Shown: one piece after another, positions 19,699 to 30,059 of the stretch
Layout of the letters: every line of letters begins with the position of its first letter
Numbering within the stretch: the first letter of the stretch is position 1
Assembly (NCBI GenBank): GCA_001969505.1
Contig: LSSK01000208.1
Span: 6,826 to 46,926, forward strand
Source: Zancudomyces culisetae
Lineage: Eukaryota > Kickxellomycota > Harpellomycetes > Harpellales > Legeriomycetaceae
Reading direction: 5' to 3'
DNA length: 40,101 nucleotides
Notes under the pieces: model-generated
What the model saw: the letters and a program-made list of their open reading frames with translations, nothing else
Told to the model about the DNA's origin: nothing
Database searches by the model: none
Program-made: the position numbers and the translations under genes

Positions 19699-21006
19699 CT
19701 AGTTGGGAGTACTGCTGGTGTTTTGATCAGCGCCATCAGTCAAGAAGCTTTCTTTCTTAAATCCGGGATGCTCTGTTGAGGATGGGACAATTCTGATTTT
19801 TTTCTTAATAGAGTGTATGTCTAAGTTTTCAATGCTGGGGGAAGTGCTTGCCTGGTTGGTATCCACCCCCGCTTCACCCAAGGCGTCAGATAACCTACGC
19901 TTACTTGGGTCAGTAATCCGAGATACTCCCATTGGTGACGACGAATTTTGTTTGGTAGAGTCTTTGGGACTGCTCTTCTCGGTATTAGAGGGTGTATCGT
20001 CATTATTGTTAGATAGTGCTACACCGCTCTCTTCATCCTCTTGTTTCATATCATGGCTAGCATACCCCCCATTTGGTGTTTCAACTGCGTTGTACAGCGG
20101 CAAGTTATCAGACATTATTTTAAAAATACTGTTGGTTCCCAAGCTACTTAGCCTAGCCTCCTTTTCTTCTCGCATTCTTGCTCTTCTTCTTGCATTTCTT
20201 TCTCGCTCCTTTTGAAGATATAGTGCATATGCTGCTGGATCTTTTTTAAGCTCCTGTCTCTTGATACGCTTTTTTTCTGCGTCCGCAATTCTCGATGCTG
20301 CTCTTTTATCATGTGAATTCTCGTTAACTAGCATGGAAGACCCGTGGCCATTATAATTCGAACCCATATCCTCGTAGTACTCTGGAGATGAGTATGATTT
20401 TTCTGGGGTATTGCTCTCACTTTCTCTCTCCCTACTGTGGCATTGATATTTTCCATCAGCCCACTCGCTGGTAGTTGAGTTTTCACGAATCACGCCATAT
20501 TCACGTTCTCCCCTTTCTGAAAGTGTTGCCGAAGTCGGTTTTATACGATCGATAAATCCTGTATTTGGCGCGGATTGTGATGTATGTGAATTTACTATAA
20601 CACTTTTGTAATTGGTACCATGTTGTTTGTTTAAACCATTGTTTGCATATGCATTTTTCCGCGAAGCATGTTCTATGCGCTCTCTCCTCCCTCTATTCAC
20701 AATCCCCACTGTCCATTTAAGAGCCTCTAATGCCTCAAGAAATCTGACTCTTTTACCAAATGCTGTGATACCCAACTCGTCCCTTAACACAACGTTTGTG
20801 ATATAATTTAGTAATACATGTCCATCCAGCGAGTGTGTCCTGACTATAGGTACCAAATCTTCGAGCTTAGGATCCGTCCTTACCCATCTACATACCTCCT
20901 CCACCGTCCATTCCCGCGGATCTGCGCCACCATGCCCATGACTATCCGGCGGTTGAGCCATCTTTCTTGCGCCATTAACTTTTGCCGGCTCTTCTTGTTC
21001 AGTCAT
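19699..21006 (-). CDS. SAM-domain protein with basic helical block
   Basis: The 435-residue product has a sterile alpha motif (SAM) domain at about residues 31-97: WTVEEVCRWVRTDPKLEDLV, then the typical helix HSLDGHVLLNYIT, then LRDELGITAFGKRVRFLEAL. SAM domains mediate protein-protein or RNA contacts in signalling and regulation. A long Ser/Asn-rich spacer follows, then a strongly basic, Glu/Arg-rich helical block at about 233-288 (ADAEKKRIKRQELKKDP, ERNARRRARMREEKEARL) that could bind nucleic acid or act as a nuclear localisation signal. The tail is acidic and disordered. The ATG at 21006 is the only sensible start and no intron is needed. It does not look like Ste50, Ste11 or Vts1 outside the SAM fold, so the role stays open. 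Confidence 0.8.
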   Translation of the reverse strand: MTEQEEPAKVNGARKMAQPPDSHGHGGADPREWTVEEVCRWVRTDPKLEDLVPIVRTHSLDGHVLLNYITNVVLRDELGITAFGKRVRFLEALEALKWTVGIVNRGRRERIEHASRKNAYANNGLNKQHGTNYKSVIVNSHTSQSAPNTGFIDRIKPTSATLSERGEREYGVIRENSTTSEWADGKYQCHSRERESESNTPEKSYSSPEYYEDMGSNYNGHGSSMLVNENSHDKRAASRIADAEKKRIKRQELKKDPAAYALYLQKERERNARRRARMREEKEARLSSLGTNSIFKIMSDNLPLYNAVETPNGGYASHDMKQEDEESGVALSNNNDDTPSNTEKSSPKDSTKQNSSSPMGVSRITDPSKRRLSDALGEAGVDTNQASTSPSIENLDIHSIKKKIRIVPSSTEHPGFKKESFLTDGADQNTSSTPN

Positions 21007-24000
21007 ATTAAAATAAGAGAGGTTATATCTTTTCTTGTTCCTTTTTCTTTTTTTTTTAGACTTCCCTGTTTTTTATTTTATTGCCTCTACAGTGCGATGA
21101 ATGATAAGATTTTTCTTTTTAGATATATTATGTGTTTGCCTGTTTGGATACTCTGAGTAGAGTAGGCTTTATCAGAATTCTTGTATCAATGCTACTCTGT
21201 GTATATTTGTGATCTTAACAGCACTTGATTCACCACTGCAAAGATACACTTATGATTATATATATCTGGACCACCACCCCTTGAGAGCTTTTCACCTGTT
21301 TGTTCTGGTGCTCGCTTTTACACTTGTCACCCTTTGCTCTTCACGAGTATTGTTGCGAACCAGATCTTTTAAGCACTATCTTAAGCCTGGTTTTGGATTA
21401 TATATATACTGTACCCGTGTCTCTTGGAAGTCTGTGTATGTATTAAGACTACCTACTTCTCCTAGCTAAATTCCACCGTATTTTCTGCTCTTTGGAATAT
21501 TCTATAGACGAAATATATGTATAGCCTTATTTTCAGCCTATTGCTGCTTATGTTGTTTATCTTATCTTTTAAATAAAAGGACTATTCTAGCATATGTATT
21601 ACCAAATAAAAAGATACAAATACATACTATATGCGAGAGATGGTTAGCGAAAAGTGGTTGGTATGTGGAGGAAACAGAGTAAAAGCACTGTTGCAAATAT
21701 TTTCTTAGATGCTAGAATTAATACGCTTCTATTTCCTATGTTATTGGAAAAATAATAAATATATGTGCTAACGAAAAACCCTAAAAAAAAAAAGATGATA
21801 TTGTTGTCCATTTTGGTGGGTTTTATACCAAAATTTTATTTTGCACCTTTGCAATCAGGTATTTCAGCGTTCAAATGCTAAAATTACACTTGGGAACCTT
21901 TATTTAATGCTTCAAAAATGCGAAAAAAGGGAGCGGCAGTTTGGGCAAATTCAAATAACGTCTTTTGAATGTTCCATTTTTGTGAAATGCAAAAAAAATG
22001 ACCTTGAATAAGTGCAGTGAACCATTTCAAGTTTTCTGGAAATAATAATAAAAATCACAGCGCTTGCAAAAACAATGATGATGGCACTGATTGATGGATG
22101 GTTCACATAACAAATGATATCGCTCTAATGAACTTGTTTTAGCATTATTTAGCATCAATCGACTTTTTTCGAATAAATTGGTACATAATTCTTGGTTTTT
22201 TAATTAATGGGGGAGCACATTATCTCATTGAACAAGCATACGAATGTAATTTACGTTTTCTGAGTCAGTTCACCACAACGATGATTTTGATGATAAGTCC
22301 AACCAGAGTTTAAGGATACTGAAAAGAAGGTGGATTGACTATTTTCCGCCTCCCCCCTTTTTGTGAATGCAATATAAGAACACATTTATTGTTCACCGTC
22401 ACTTGTTTTATAAGGTGGTGTATTCTGCCTGTCCCCGTGCTAGCGTACCACGCACATTAAAAAAACAATATGCAAACCAGCCACTACGGTTTTTTTAGCT
22501 ATCATCTTTATTTTAGCAGAATAACTACACAAAACCGCAAACTTGCTCTAAAAATGGTGAAACCGGAACATTGGTTGTTCGGGATTTTATACCGCTTTAG
22601 TCTCAAATAGTGTTCACTTTCCTCTGAATACACTTTTTTTTTTTGGGAAAAAACCCACGCGAGGCTGAAAATAAAGGGAACAGGAGGAGGTGTAGGTTGT
22701 CTTTTCCTTAGTAATTGGCTGATACGCAGTATATTGGAAACAGTGATACTGTTCCCAGAATTCGAATTTTGTTTTACTCTAGTGTTTTTATTTGTTTACT
22801 TGACGGCAGTTTTTTTTTTCCGACTTTTCTTTGGGTTGTTTCAAGACATGGGACCAAAAAAGGTCAGTTGTGCTGCTTGGAATAACAACTGAGGAGTATG
22901 TATAATGAGGTAAAACAGATGGAGCAAGATAGCCACTAATTCGTGTTTTTTTTGGGGCACATAGGTTTGAAGTTGACCGAAATCTCAACGGGAATGTAGG
23001 AAACAATGGAGATATGATCTTTTTCTAGTGGTAGAATGCAAACCGGTGCAATTTTAGATAACAAACAATCCTGAACAAAAAAAAAAAGCCTCACGGAATG
23101 CAAGAGAAAACTCAGCTTTTCCTTTTCTCTTGTCCTCTAAAAAGATGAACAAAGAATCAAAGGAGTGGACGGGGAAGAAAACAATTACATGGACAGAAAA
23201 GGGGGAAATTTTTTCATTGTTATCATTTCCTTGTGTTGGCATGATTTCCTTTATAATAATCAATGATGTTCATCTTGCTGTAAGCACAGCTAACTGATTG
23301 TGGAGGTAGCAGACATGTTACTCCTTTTTTTTTCTTTTTGCTTGCATGTATTGGCTACCGTGTAGATTTAACCTCATCTAGCTAGGAATTGCGCATCCTG
23401 ATACATCTCAAAAGCCGACGGAGGTGCAACCTTCAATGACCTCAGCCCCCTCAAAAACGTGTCATGGGTTTTGGTTGTTTAAATAATATGAAGGTGAAGT
23501 ATTATGTGCGAATTTTGACTTTCTATGGCAGTACCTCGAGCCCATCATCTCGCTAGTTGTATGTAGCAAACAGCTTTAGCTATCTTGTTAGATCCCACTA
23601 ACACATATATGTTATTTCATGCCAATTTTAGTACTAAAATTCAGGGAAAAATGAGAATTGATTCAATTCCTGGGATATAATTTTTCAGCTCCTCTAATAA
23701 GCAGTTTTGTTAACATTCAATCAGAAGAAAATCCGAGACGAAAACAAAGCAAAAAACACCCAATGAATTGTTTTCATTTACACATCCGTTGGATGGGCCC
23801 CAATTACACCAATTCTTCTTCCCCTCCTTTGCTCTTGAGAAATGGTATATTATTTATGTTGGAGTGAGAGTCCACACGATTTCCTATGCTAAACAATTTA
23901 ACCACTTTTATTCCCATTTTTTACTAGCATATTTTCCAGTGAACTCTTTCAGCCAATAAATGGTGCGTTTCTATGAAGTGGAAATTCGTTGACTGGTGTG

Positions 24001-27000
24001 TTGATACTGTTACCAAGTCTGTATGACTTCTGTGTAAAGGTAGAGGGGACAATAGTTAAGCATGCTCGTTTTTGTAATTAGTTTATAAGCACTTGATTGT
24101 CAATGTCGATTGTTTTCAGGATAGTGATTTGATGGACATTTGTGGGGAGACTATACAAGAATACGACTTTCAATATATAAAAAAATAATGTGTATGATTC
24201 ACATGAACATATTTGTAATAAACTGATTTGGTGTCTAAATACGAACAAAAGAATAATTTTCTGATGTCACTTTGTTCCGAATAACACACCTAGGTTTTGG
24301 GAAATTGAAAATTGCCGCATTTTCGCCGCTCCATATCTTCAGCATGTGACTGGCTCTTAATTCATGATGAATAATTAAGGGAGATTTCTTTTGTTCGCAA
24401 ACCGATTAGATATTTTTAGTTAACACTAAACTTTTAGAAATGTGGGTGTATTATTCCAACCAGAAATGTAAGGAAGTTGCCTGGAACTAAGGCTGGGTTA
24501 ACCGGGTAGACGAGCTATCTTATTTTTTTTACTTTTCACTTAACCTTTTTTGAGCTTTACCCTGTGCTTTATCTGTGGCTTTTTAATAAGGCATCATTGT
24601 ATGGTACCTTGATTGTAATCCGAATAGGTAGAATGAAAAAAATCAGTTCACAATTTCCAAAGATACGAGTAACTGACTAATGTGCGCCTGTATATGCCAC
24701 ACAGACTTAGCTGAATATATTTGAACATATAGTGGCTTGATTACCAAATAAAACTCAATATAGAATGGGTAATATCTGAAAATCAAATGCTAGTTGTTAG
24801 ATATTTTTCTTGGACTCAAACAAACATTTCCCGTCTGAGCAGAGTGAAGGTATATATGTGAACATATGGGTACCACAATCGTGTCCCAATATCAGCGTTT
24901 TGGTGTATGGTCTCTGCAGTCTCATGCCTCCACCTTTAAGAAAACCTACGTTTTTCATTAACACTAACACAGATGTAATGTAGTTAGATACTGGGAAGAA
25001 TTCAGAGTATGTGTGTTCTTGGGTTATTAATAGTTTGGAAACTAGCTTTCCATCGACTCTCTTAGAAAAGAAATATATATGAGGGTACATACAGGTTGGA
25101 ATACTAGTACACGAATATATTTTGAATTGTATTTATCACTATCCCTAAAATTTTATCATGAGAAAGGGGCTTATGGGAGCCTTATAGTTGAACAGAGAAG
25201 AAAATAGATAAAAGGTTGAATTCAAATAACAGCAAATTGCCATCATTTACGTATAAAAATTTAATATGTTTAATTGTGTTTGCTTGATTGAGCCAAAGTC
25301 ACATTGTTGCCTTCCGAGCAAAGAAGCCCATGTTGCTCTTTAACGACTTGTTAACCACGAGATATATTTGATTTTAAGATAGAGGAACTGATATGGTTGC
25401 TGTTGATTTTAATACTGGTTTGAATTGGCAAAGTTGGTGAGAAGAGAAAGGAGAAAGAGAAGGGTGATGAAGGTGAAAAGCGCAAACGTATGTACTAAAT
25501 ATTTATAAATGTATCCCTTTTCAAATGCATCTGTTATAATTTTAACCTATAGTCCTGGGTCAGCTTTTCGATATTAATGAATAAAGAACCACCTATAACT
25601 GCAACAACAAAATGAAACAACAAAAAGCTACAGCAAATAATAAACCGCATACTTTTAGCAAAACACATCCCCCGGCGTTCATCCTTTATATGATGCAGTA
25701 AACAGTAAATACTGGTGAGCCGAATCTTAACCGTGTTGATACGCAATAAGTTGCGGGTGTTGTATTTCAAACGACATTTGTAATGCCATTTTTCTATTAT
25801 GCGCTTTAGAACAAAGAGAGAAAATCGACTGGCTTTGGGATTTTTAAATTAGATTTGCCAATAATATTAGAATATGTATTTGATTACTTTCACGCAAATA
25901 GAGTCAATATTATTTATTTGTTGGATTAGTAAATGTATACCTGTGATTATATTGCTGAAGAAAAAGAGCATTGTCCTGAGCTTTATAGTTTACGTTCTCT
26001 GTGCCTGACGAAAAATGCCCTCTGAGCAATATTGATCCCTACGAATCCACCTTTGATTTTAGCTAAAAAAAGACCTTTTTGAGGAAATAACAGAGCTCAG
26101 CCAGTAAAACGGACACTTTTATAAAGGCCTTTTTTGCGTTTCTTCCTCCAAAAAATAGCCCGCTATTTAAAACCAAACAAGAGCAACCCCCCCCCCCCGA
26201 TAAAAAAAGATTAGAGACACCAGTTTCGGTACCTTTATTGATATACTTGCTGGGAAGGGAGAAGGGAAGCAAGGCAAATATTTTATTCGTATTTATCTGA
26301 TTTTACTCCTAAAATACCAAGTTAGTTGGCAAGGGTAATGTTAGTTACATCTTTTCTCCAAAGATGGTATGGATTTATGGTAGCTGCACTCGCTCCCCAC
26401 AATTAATCTCTTTGGGACAAAGAGAAAAAGAGAAGGGATTTGGAGCGATTGGGTGTTTCAAAGAGAAAAAAATGCCAGGCGACGAATTGTAGGTAAGAAG
26501 CGAAAGGGAGTTTGGCTGGTTGTCTTTGCCATTGCCACTTTGTGACAACATTAGCAATGCATTATCCGTGGCAAGCAAAATGGCATAACATTTCCATGTC
26601 TATGCGAATTTTGTTTTTCCCAATTTTCCTGCCAGAGTCAGACCCAAAATAGAATTAATGCTTGGGGGGGCAGTTTTAACGTAACCTGTTATGTAAACTT
26701 CCGTAATATCAGGGTATTTTTAGTAGTGATCTGAAATTGAATACAGAAATGGTACTACAAACCATAAAACGCTAAATGTCCATATAATTTGGCCAAGAGA
26801 AGAAATATTATCCTAAAACTCTTTAACATTTCTACTCATTTATCTTTAGTATAATAAAAGAAGTGGGTTCTGTAATACCATCGCATTGGAAGGCAGTAAA
26901 GTAGTAGTTGGCTAAATTATTACTAATCCATACTTTTCTAATACTTACATTTTACATTCTTACATTTTTCAAGTCGGGAAATACAGGATACAATAGCGGA

Positions 27001-27315
27001 CAGACCGTTGGAAATACCAGTAAATTATACATTCAAAGTGTATTAAATACAGAGAAAAGTGGTGGAATTTGTCGGGACAGGTTTACATATCGCACTTTTC
27101 GAAAAAATATAATCAATTTCTAGCTTGTTTAGGAAGTCTGAGGCCAAAGGAATTAGCAGCGTTTTCATATAAAAGCGGAGTGGGTACACACACGTTGGAG
27201 TAACGTTGGAAACTATCAAAATAGAGAATATAGTACAGAGACGCTTAATTTTAAACCGGACCGTTAATTTTACTGCAATCACTTGAATACGAAAATAGGA
27301 AATTTAGAAACAAAA
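21007..27315. other. 6.3 kb interval without recognisable gene
   Basis: Lies between the divergent SAM-domain gene and KEX2. I read both strands for conserved motifs, exon-like frames with splice sites, tRNA B-boxes and long repeats and found none that hold up. It is AT-rich with scattered homopolymers (C12 at 26187-26198, G7 near 26665) and a short inverted repeat, CTTAATT...AATTAAG, at 24356-24379. Candidate contents are long promoters, an unstructured ncRNA, a replication origin or a centromere; nothing in the sequence decides. Confidence 0.5.
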
Positions 27316-29832
27316 ATGCGTCACAGGATAGCAAGAGTAATTACTGTTTTACTATTGGCAAGCGGCGCGCTTGGAAATAGTCTTAATAAGGATGAGTTCA
27401 GTATAAAAGACAGAAAATCCGATGAGAATATGACAGAAGCATACAATATGTTTGCAGAGATGGATAATAAAAAGGAGGATTTGCACATTAAAAGGTATAA
27501 TGAAGATGGATTTGAGTATATTCATGGAAATTTTGGACTGGGGGCAGAAAATAAGGTCAGGGAATATGCAAAACGGATAGACTATGAATATGTGGGTAAA
27601 ATTGGAGAATTGGAAGATTGGTATGCTCTAAGAAAAAGAGCGATACCACAAGGATTGAAAAAACGGGAGTATTCGGAAAAAGATATAGCAGAAGAACACC
27701 AAAAGATTAGAGAGCTTGGAGAAAATGTGTATGGTGGAAAAGATATTTCAAGGGTGAATAAAAGGAGGTTATTTAAGAGAGCGGTGGTAACAGTGCCCGC
27801 TTCGGAACAGAAAGAAGAGGGAAAAAGTGATAAAAAAGTTAATTGGGAGGATAAGGTGAAAATTACAGACCCGTTTTTTGGCAAGCAATGGCACTTATTG
27901 AACACCGACAGACCAGGAACTGATATAAATGTGACAGGGGTATGGGCAGAGGGAGTGACAGGGCGTGGGGTGACAGTAGCGCTAATTGACGACGGATTAG
28001 ACTACACAAATGAGGATCTGTTTTTGAATTTTGATCTTAAAGGGTCTTATGACTTTAACGACAGCACCAAATTACCTACGCCGCGGCTTTCTGATGACTA
28101 TCATGGGACAAGATGTGCAGGGCAGATAGCAGCGGTACGCAACAATGTATGTGGAGTGGGGGCAGCATACGACGCAAAGGTTAGTGGAATCCGGATGCTG
28201 TCAGGGCAAGTGTCAGAGATGGTAGAAACACAAGCAATAAACTATAAATTCCAACACAATGACATTTATTCATGCTCTTGGGGGCCAAGTGATGATGGTG
28301 CGACTGTCCAAGGACCTGAACCGGTTATGCTTGCTGGGTTTATGAATGGGATTAATAAAGGGAGACAGGGTCGAGGGAGCATATATATATTTGCAACAGG
28401 AAACGGTGGGGTGTATGGGGACAACTGCAACTTTGATGGTTATACAAACTCGATATATACCATATCTATAGGGGCAATTGATGACGCGGACAAACATCCA
28501 TCGTACTCGGAGCAGTGTAGTGCACATCTGGCTGTAACCTATAGCAGTGGAACTTCAAGACGTATTTCAACCTCTGATATAGGAGTTCGGGGGTGCACGA
28601 GTGGACACGGAGGAACCTCAGCAGCAGCTCCATTGGCAGCTGGGATAGTCGCGTTGGCTTTATCTGTGCGACCTGATCTTTCGTGGCGAGATGTGCAGCA
28701 ACTGATGGTCGAGACGGCTGTTCCCGTGGATTTGGAGGATCCTGACTGGCAGACGGTCGCAGGGGGCAAGTTGAAATTTAACCACAAGTATGGATTTGGA
28801 AAGCTTGATGCGTATCGAATGGTCGACCGGGCCAAGTATTTCCAGAATCTGGGACCACAGGTCAGCATTACAACAGGAGTAATAGCTGTGAACCAGCAGA
28901 TACCAGAAAAAAGTAGCGCTTCTGATGGTTCAGGTGTTTTGGTGAGCAAGATCAAGTTCACCAAGGAGCAGGTTATGAGTGGGGACATTGGGTCTGTGGA
29001 ACATGTTACAGTGAAGTGCAATATGCAGCATAACTATCGTGGAAGCGTGCAGCTGATTTTGGAAGGACCAAATGGTGTGCGATCGTTGATAGCACCATCA
29101 AGGAAAATGGATAGCAGCCGAGACGGACTTAAAAACTGGAGTTTTACATCGGTGAAGCATTGGGGAACAACCAAGGAGGATCTTATTGATGGAGAATGGA
29201 AATTGCTAATAAGTAATGAGATAAGCAAGGACAGTAAAGATGGTGTTTTTATAGACTGGGAGCTAACAGTCTTTGGCGTTAGTGCAAGCATAAAAGGGCC
29301 AGCACCACAGCCTCCCAAGTTCAATGAGGAGCGGGACGACGGCTCGAGCCCCGAGCCTAGCGATGAGGATGGCTCATCAATATTTAACCAGCTTCCTGAT
29401 AAGCCTGTAGATAAAAGTTCACCAATAGTATCGGAAAATAAAGGGCCAATCAAAGGAGAAACAGTTCAGTTAAAAAAATCGTTATCATCATCAGCATCAC
29501 TTGTTTTGGTTGTTATAATATTATTCCTGATGTTTATGACAGCATTACTGTTGTATAAACTACACAACTTGAACCAAAGCAACAAGAGGTACAAGTTGTT
29601 GATGGACCAGTCAACTATGATGTCATCGGAATACGAAAACAACCTAGATGGACAGGGAGGAGCAGGAGGCAGACAGGTGATATATGGTGGAGACAATGAT
29701 GATGATGATGAATCAGTTGATTATGGTGACGATACTTTTGAATACGGATTCATCAATGATGATTCAATCACTACTGGTAATGGCGAAGCAAATGAGGATA
29801 AAGATGACATGATAGAACTACAAAAGATCTGA
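27316..29832 (+). CDS. KEX2: Kexin, proprotein convertase of the late Golgi
   Basis: A calcium-dependent serine protease that cleaves secreted precursors after Lys-Arg. The start is the ATG at 27316, which places a signal peptide (MRHRIARVITVLLLASGALG) first; the product is 838 residues. The prodomain ends at about residue 155 (LFKR|AVVTVP), a self-cleavage site. The subtilisin domain carries Asp225 (LIDDGLDY), His263 (YHGTRCAG), the oxyanion Asn363 (ATGNGG) and Ser435 (GGTSAAAP). A P domain follows at about 519-654, then a Pro/Ser/Asp-rich stalk, one membrane span at about 729-748 and an acidic cytosolic tail with FEYGFI, similar to the aromatic Golgi-retention signal of yeast Kex2. All domains are intact and no intron is needed. 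Convergent with the 5-phosphatase gene, 227 bases apart. Confidence 0.96.
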   Translation: MRHRIARVITVLLLASGALGNSLNKDEFSIKDRKSDENMTEAYNMFAEMDNKKEDLHIKRYNEDGFEYIHGNFGLGAENKVREYAKRIDYEYVGKIGELEDWYALRKRAIPQGLKKREYSEKDIAEEHQKIRELGENVYGGKDISRVNKRRLFKRAVVTVPASEQKEEGKSDKKVNWEDKVKITDPFFGKQWHLLNTDRPGTDINVTGVWAEGVTGRGVTVALIDDGLDYTNEDLFLNFDLKGSYDFNDSTKLPTPRLSDDYHGTRCAGQIAAVRNNVCGVGAAYDAKVSGIRMLSGQVSEMVETQAINYKFQHNDIYSCSWGPSDDGATVQGPEPVMLAGFMNGINKGRQGRGSIYIFATGNGGVYGDNCNFDGYTNSIYTISIGAIDDADKHPSYSEQCSAHLAVTYSSGTSRRISTSDIGVRGCTSGHGGTSAAAPLAAGIVALALSVRPDLSWRDVQQLMVETAVPVDLEDPDWQTVAGGKLKFNHKYGFGKLDAYRMVDRAKYFQNLGPQVSITTGVIAVNQQIPEKSSASDGSGVLVSKIKFTKEQVMSGDIGSVEHVTVKCNMQHNYRGSVQLILEGPNGVRSLIAPSRKMDSSRDGLKNWSFTSVKHWGTTKEDLIDGEWKLLISNEISKDSKDGVFIDWELTVFGVSASIKGPAPQPPKFNEERDDGSSPEPSDEDGSSIFNQLPDKPVDKSSPIVSENKGPIKGETVQLKKSLSSSASLVLVVIILFLMFMTALLLYKLHNLNQSNKRYKLLMDQSTMMSSEYENNLDGQGGAGGRQVIYGGDNDDDDESVDYGDDTFEYGFINDDSITTGNGEANEDKDDMIELQKI

Positions 29833-30059
29833 TGAATTTTATTTTTATTTTATTTTTATGTTCATACTCCTTGTTTGTTCGTATTTCTTTATTATTTTTA
29901 ATGTTTTGTTGGTATGCCAACATATTGGGAGGGAAAAAAAAATCCCCACCTCCTTCGTAAATCTCGGATTAGAAAATAAAAAATATATATATATAGAAAT
30001 AAAAGAAAAAACGAGCTGTGGAAAAGAGAAAAACAAAGGGGAGGGGGGGTGAAAGGTGC

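Noticed and set aside
22073-22330. Box C/D snoRNA-like motifs (ATGATGA and CTGA)
   Set aside because: No terminal stem, no C'/D' pair, and spacing not right for a snoRNA.
24260-24300. Point-centromere-like element (TGTTCCGAATAACA)
   Set aside because: Only the CCGAA core resembles CDEIII. The A-tract, a CDEI at the right distance and an 80-base AT block are not in the expected arrangement.
27283-27315. Upstream extension of KEX2 from a TTG
   Set aside because: TTG is not a usual eukaryotic start, and the ATG at 27316 puts the signal peptide at the N-terminus.
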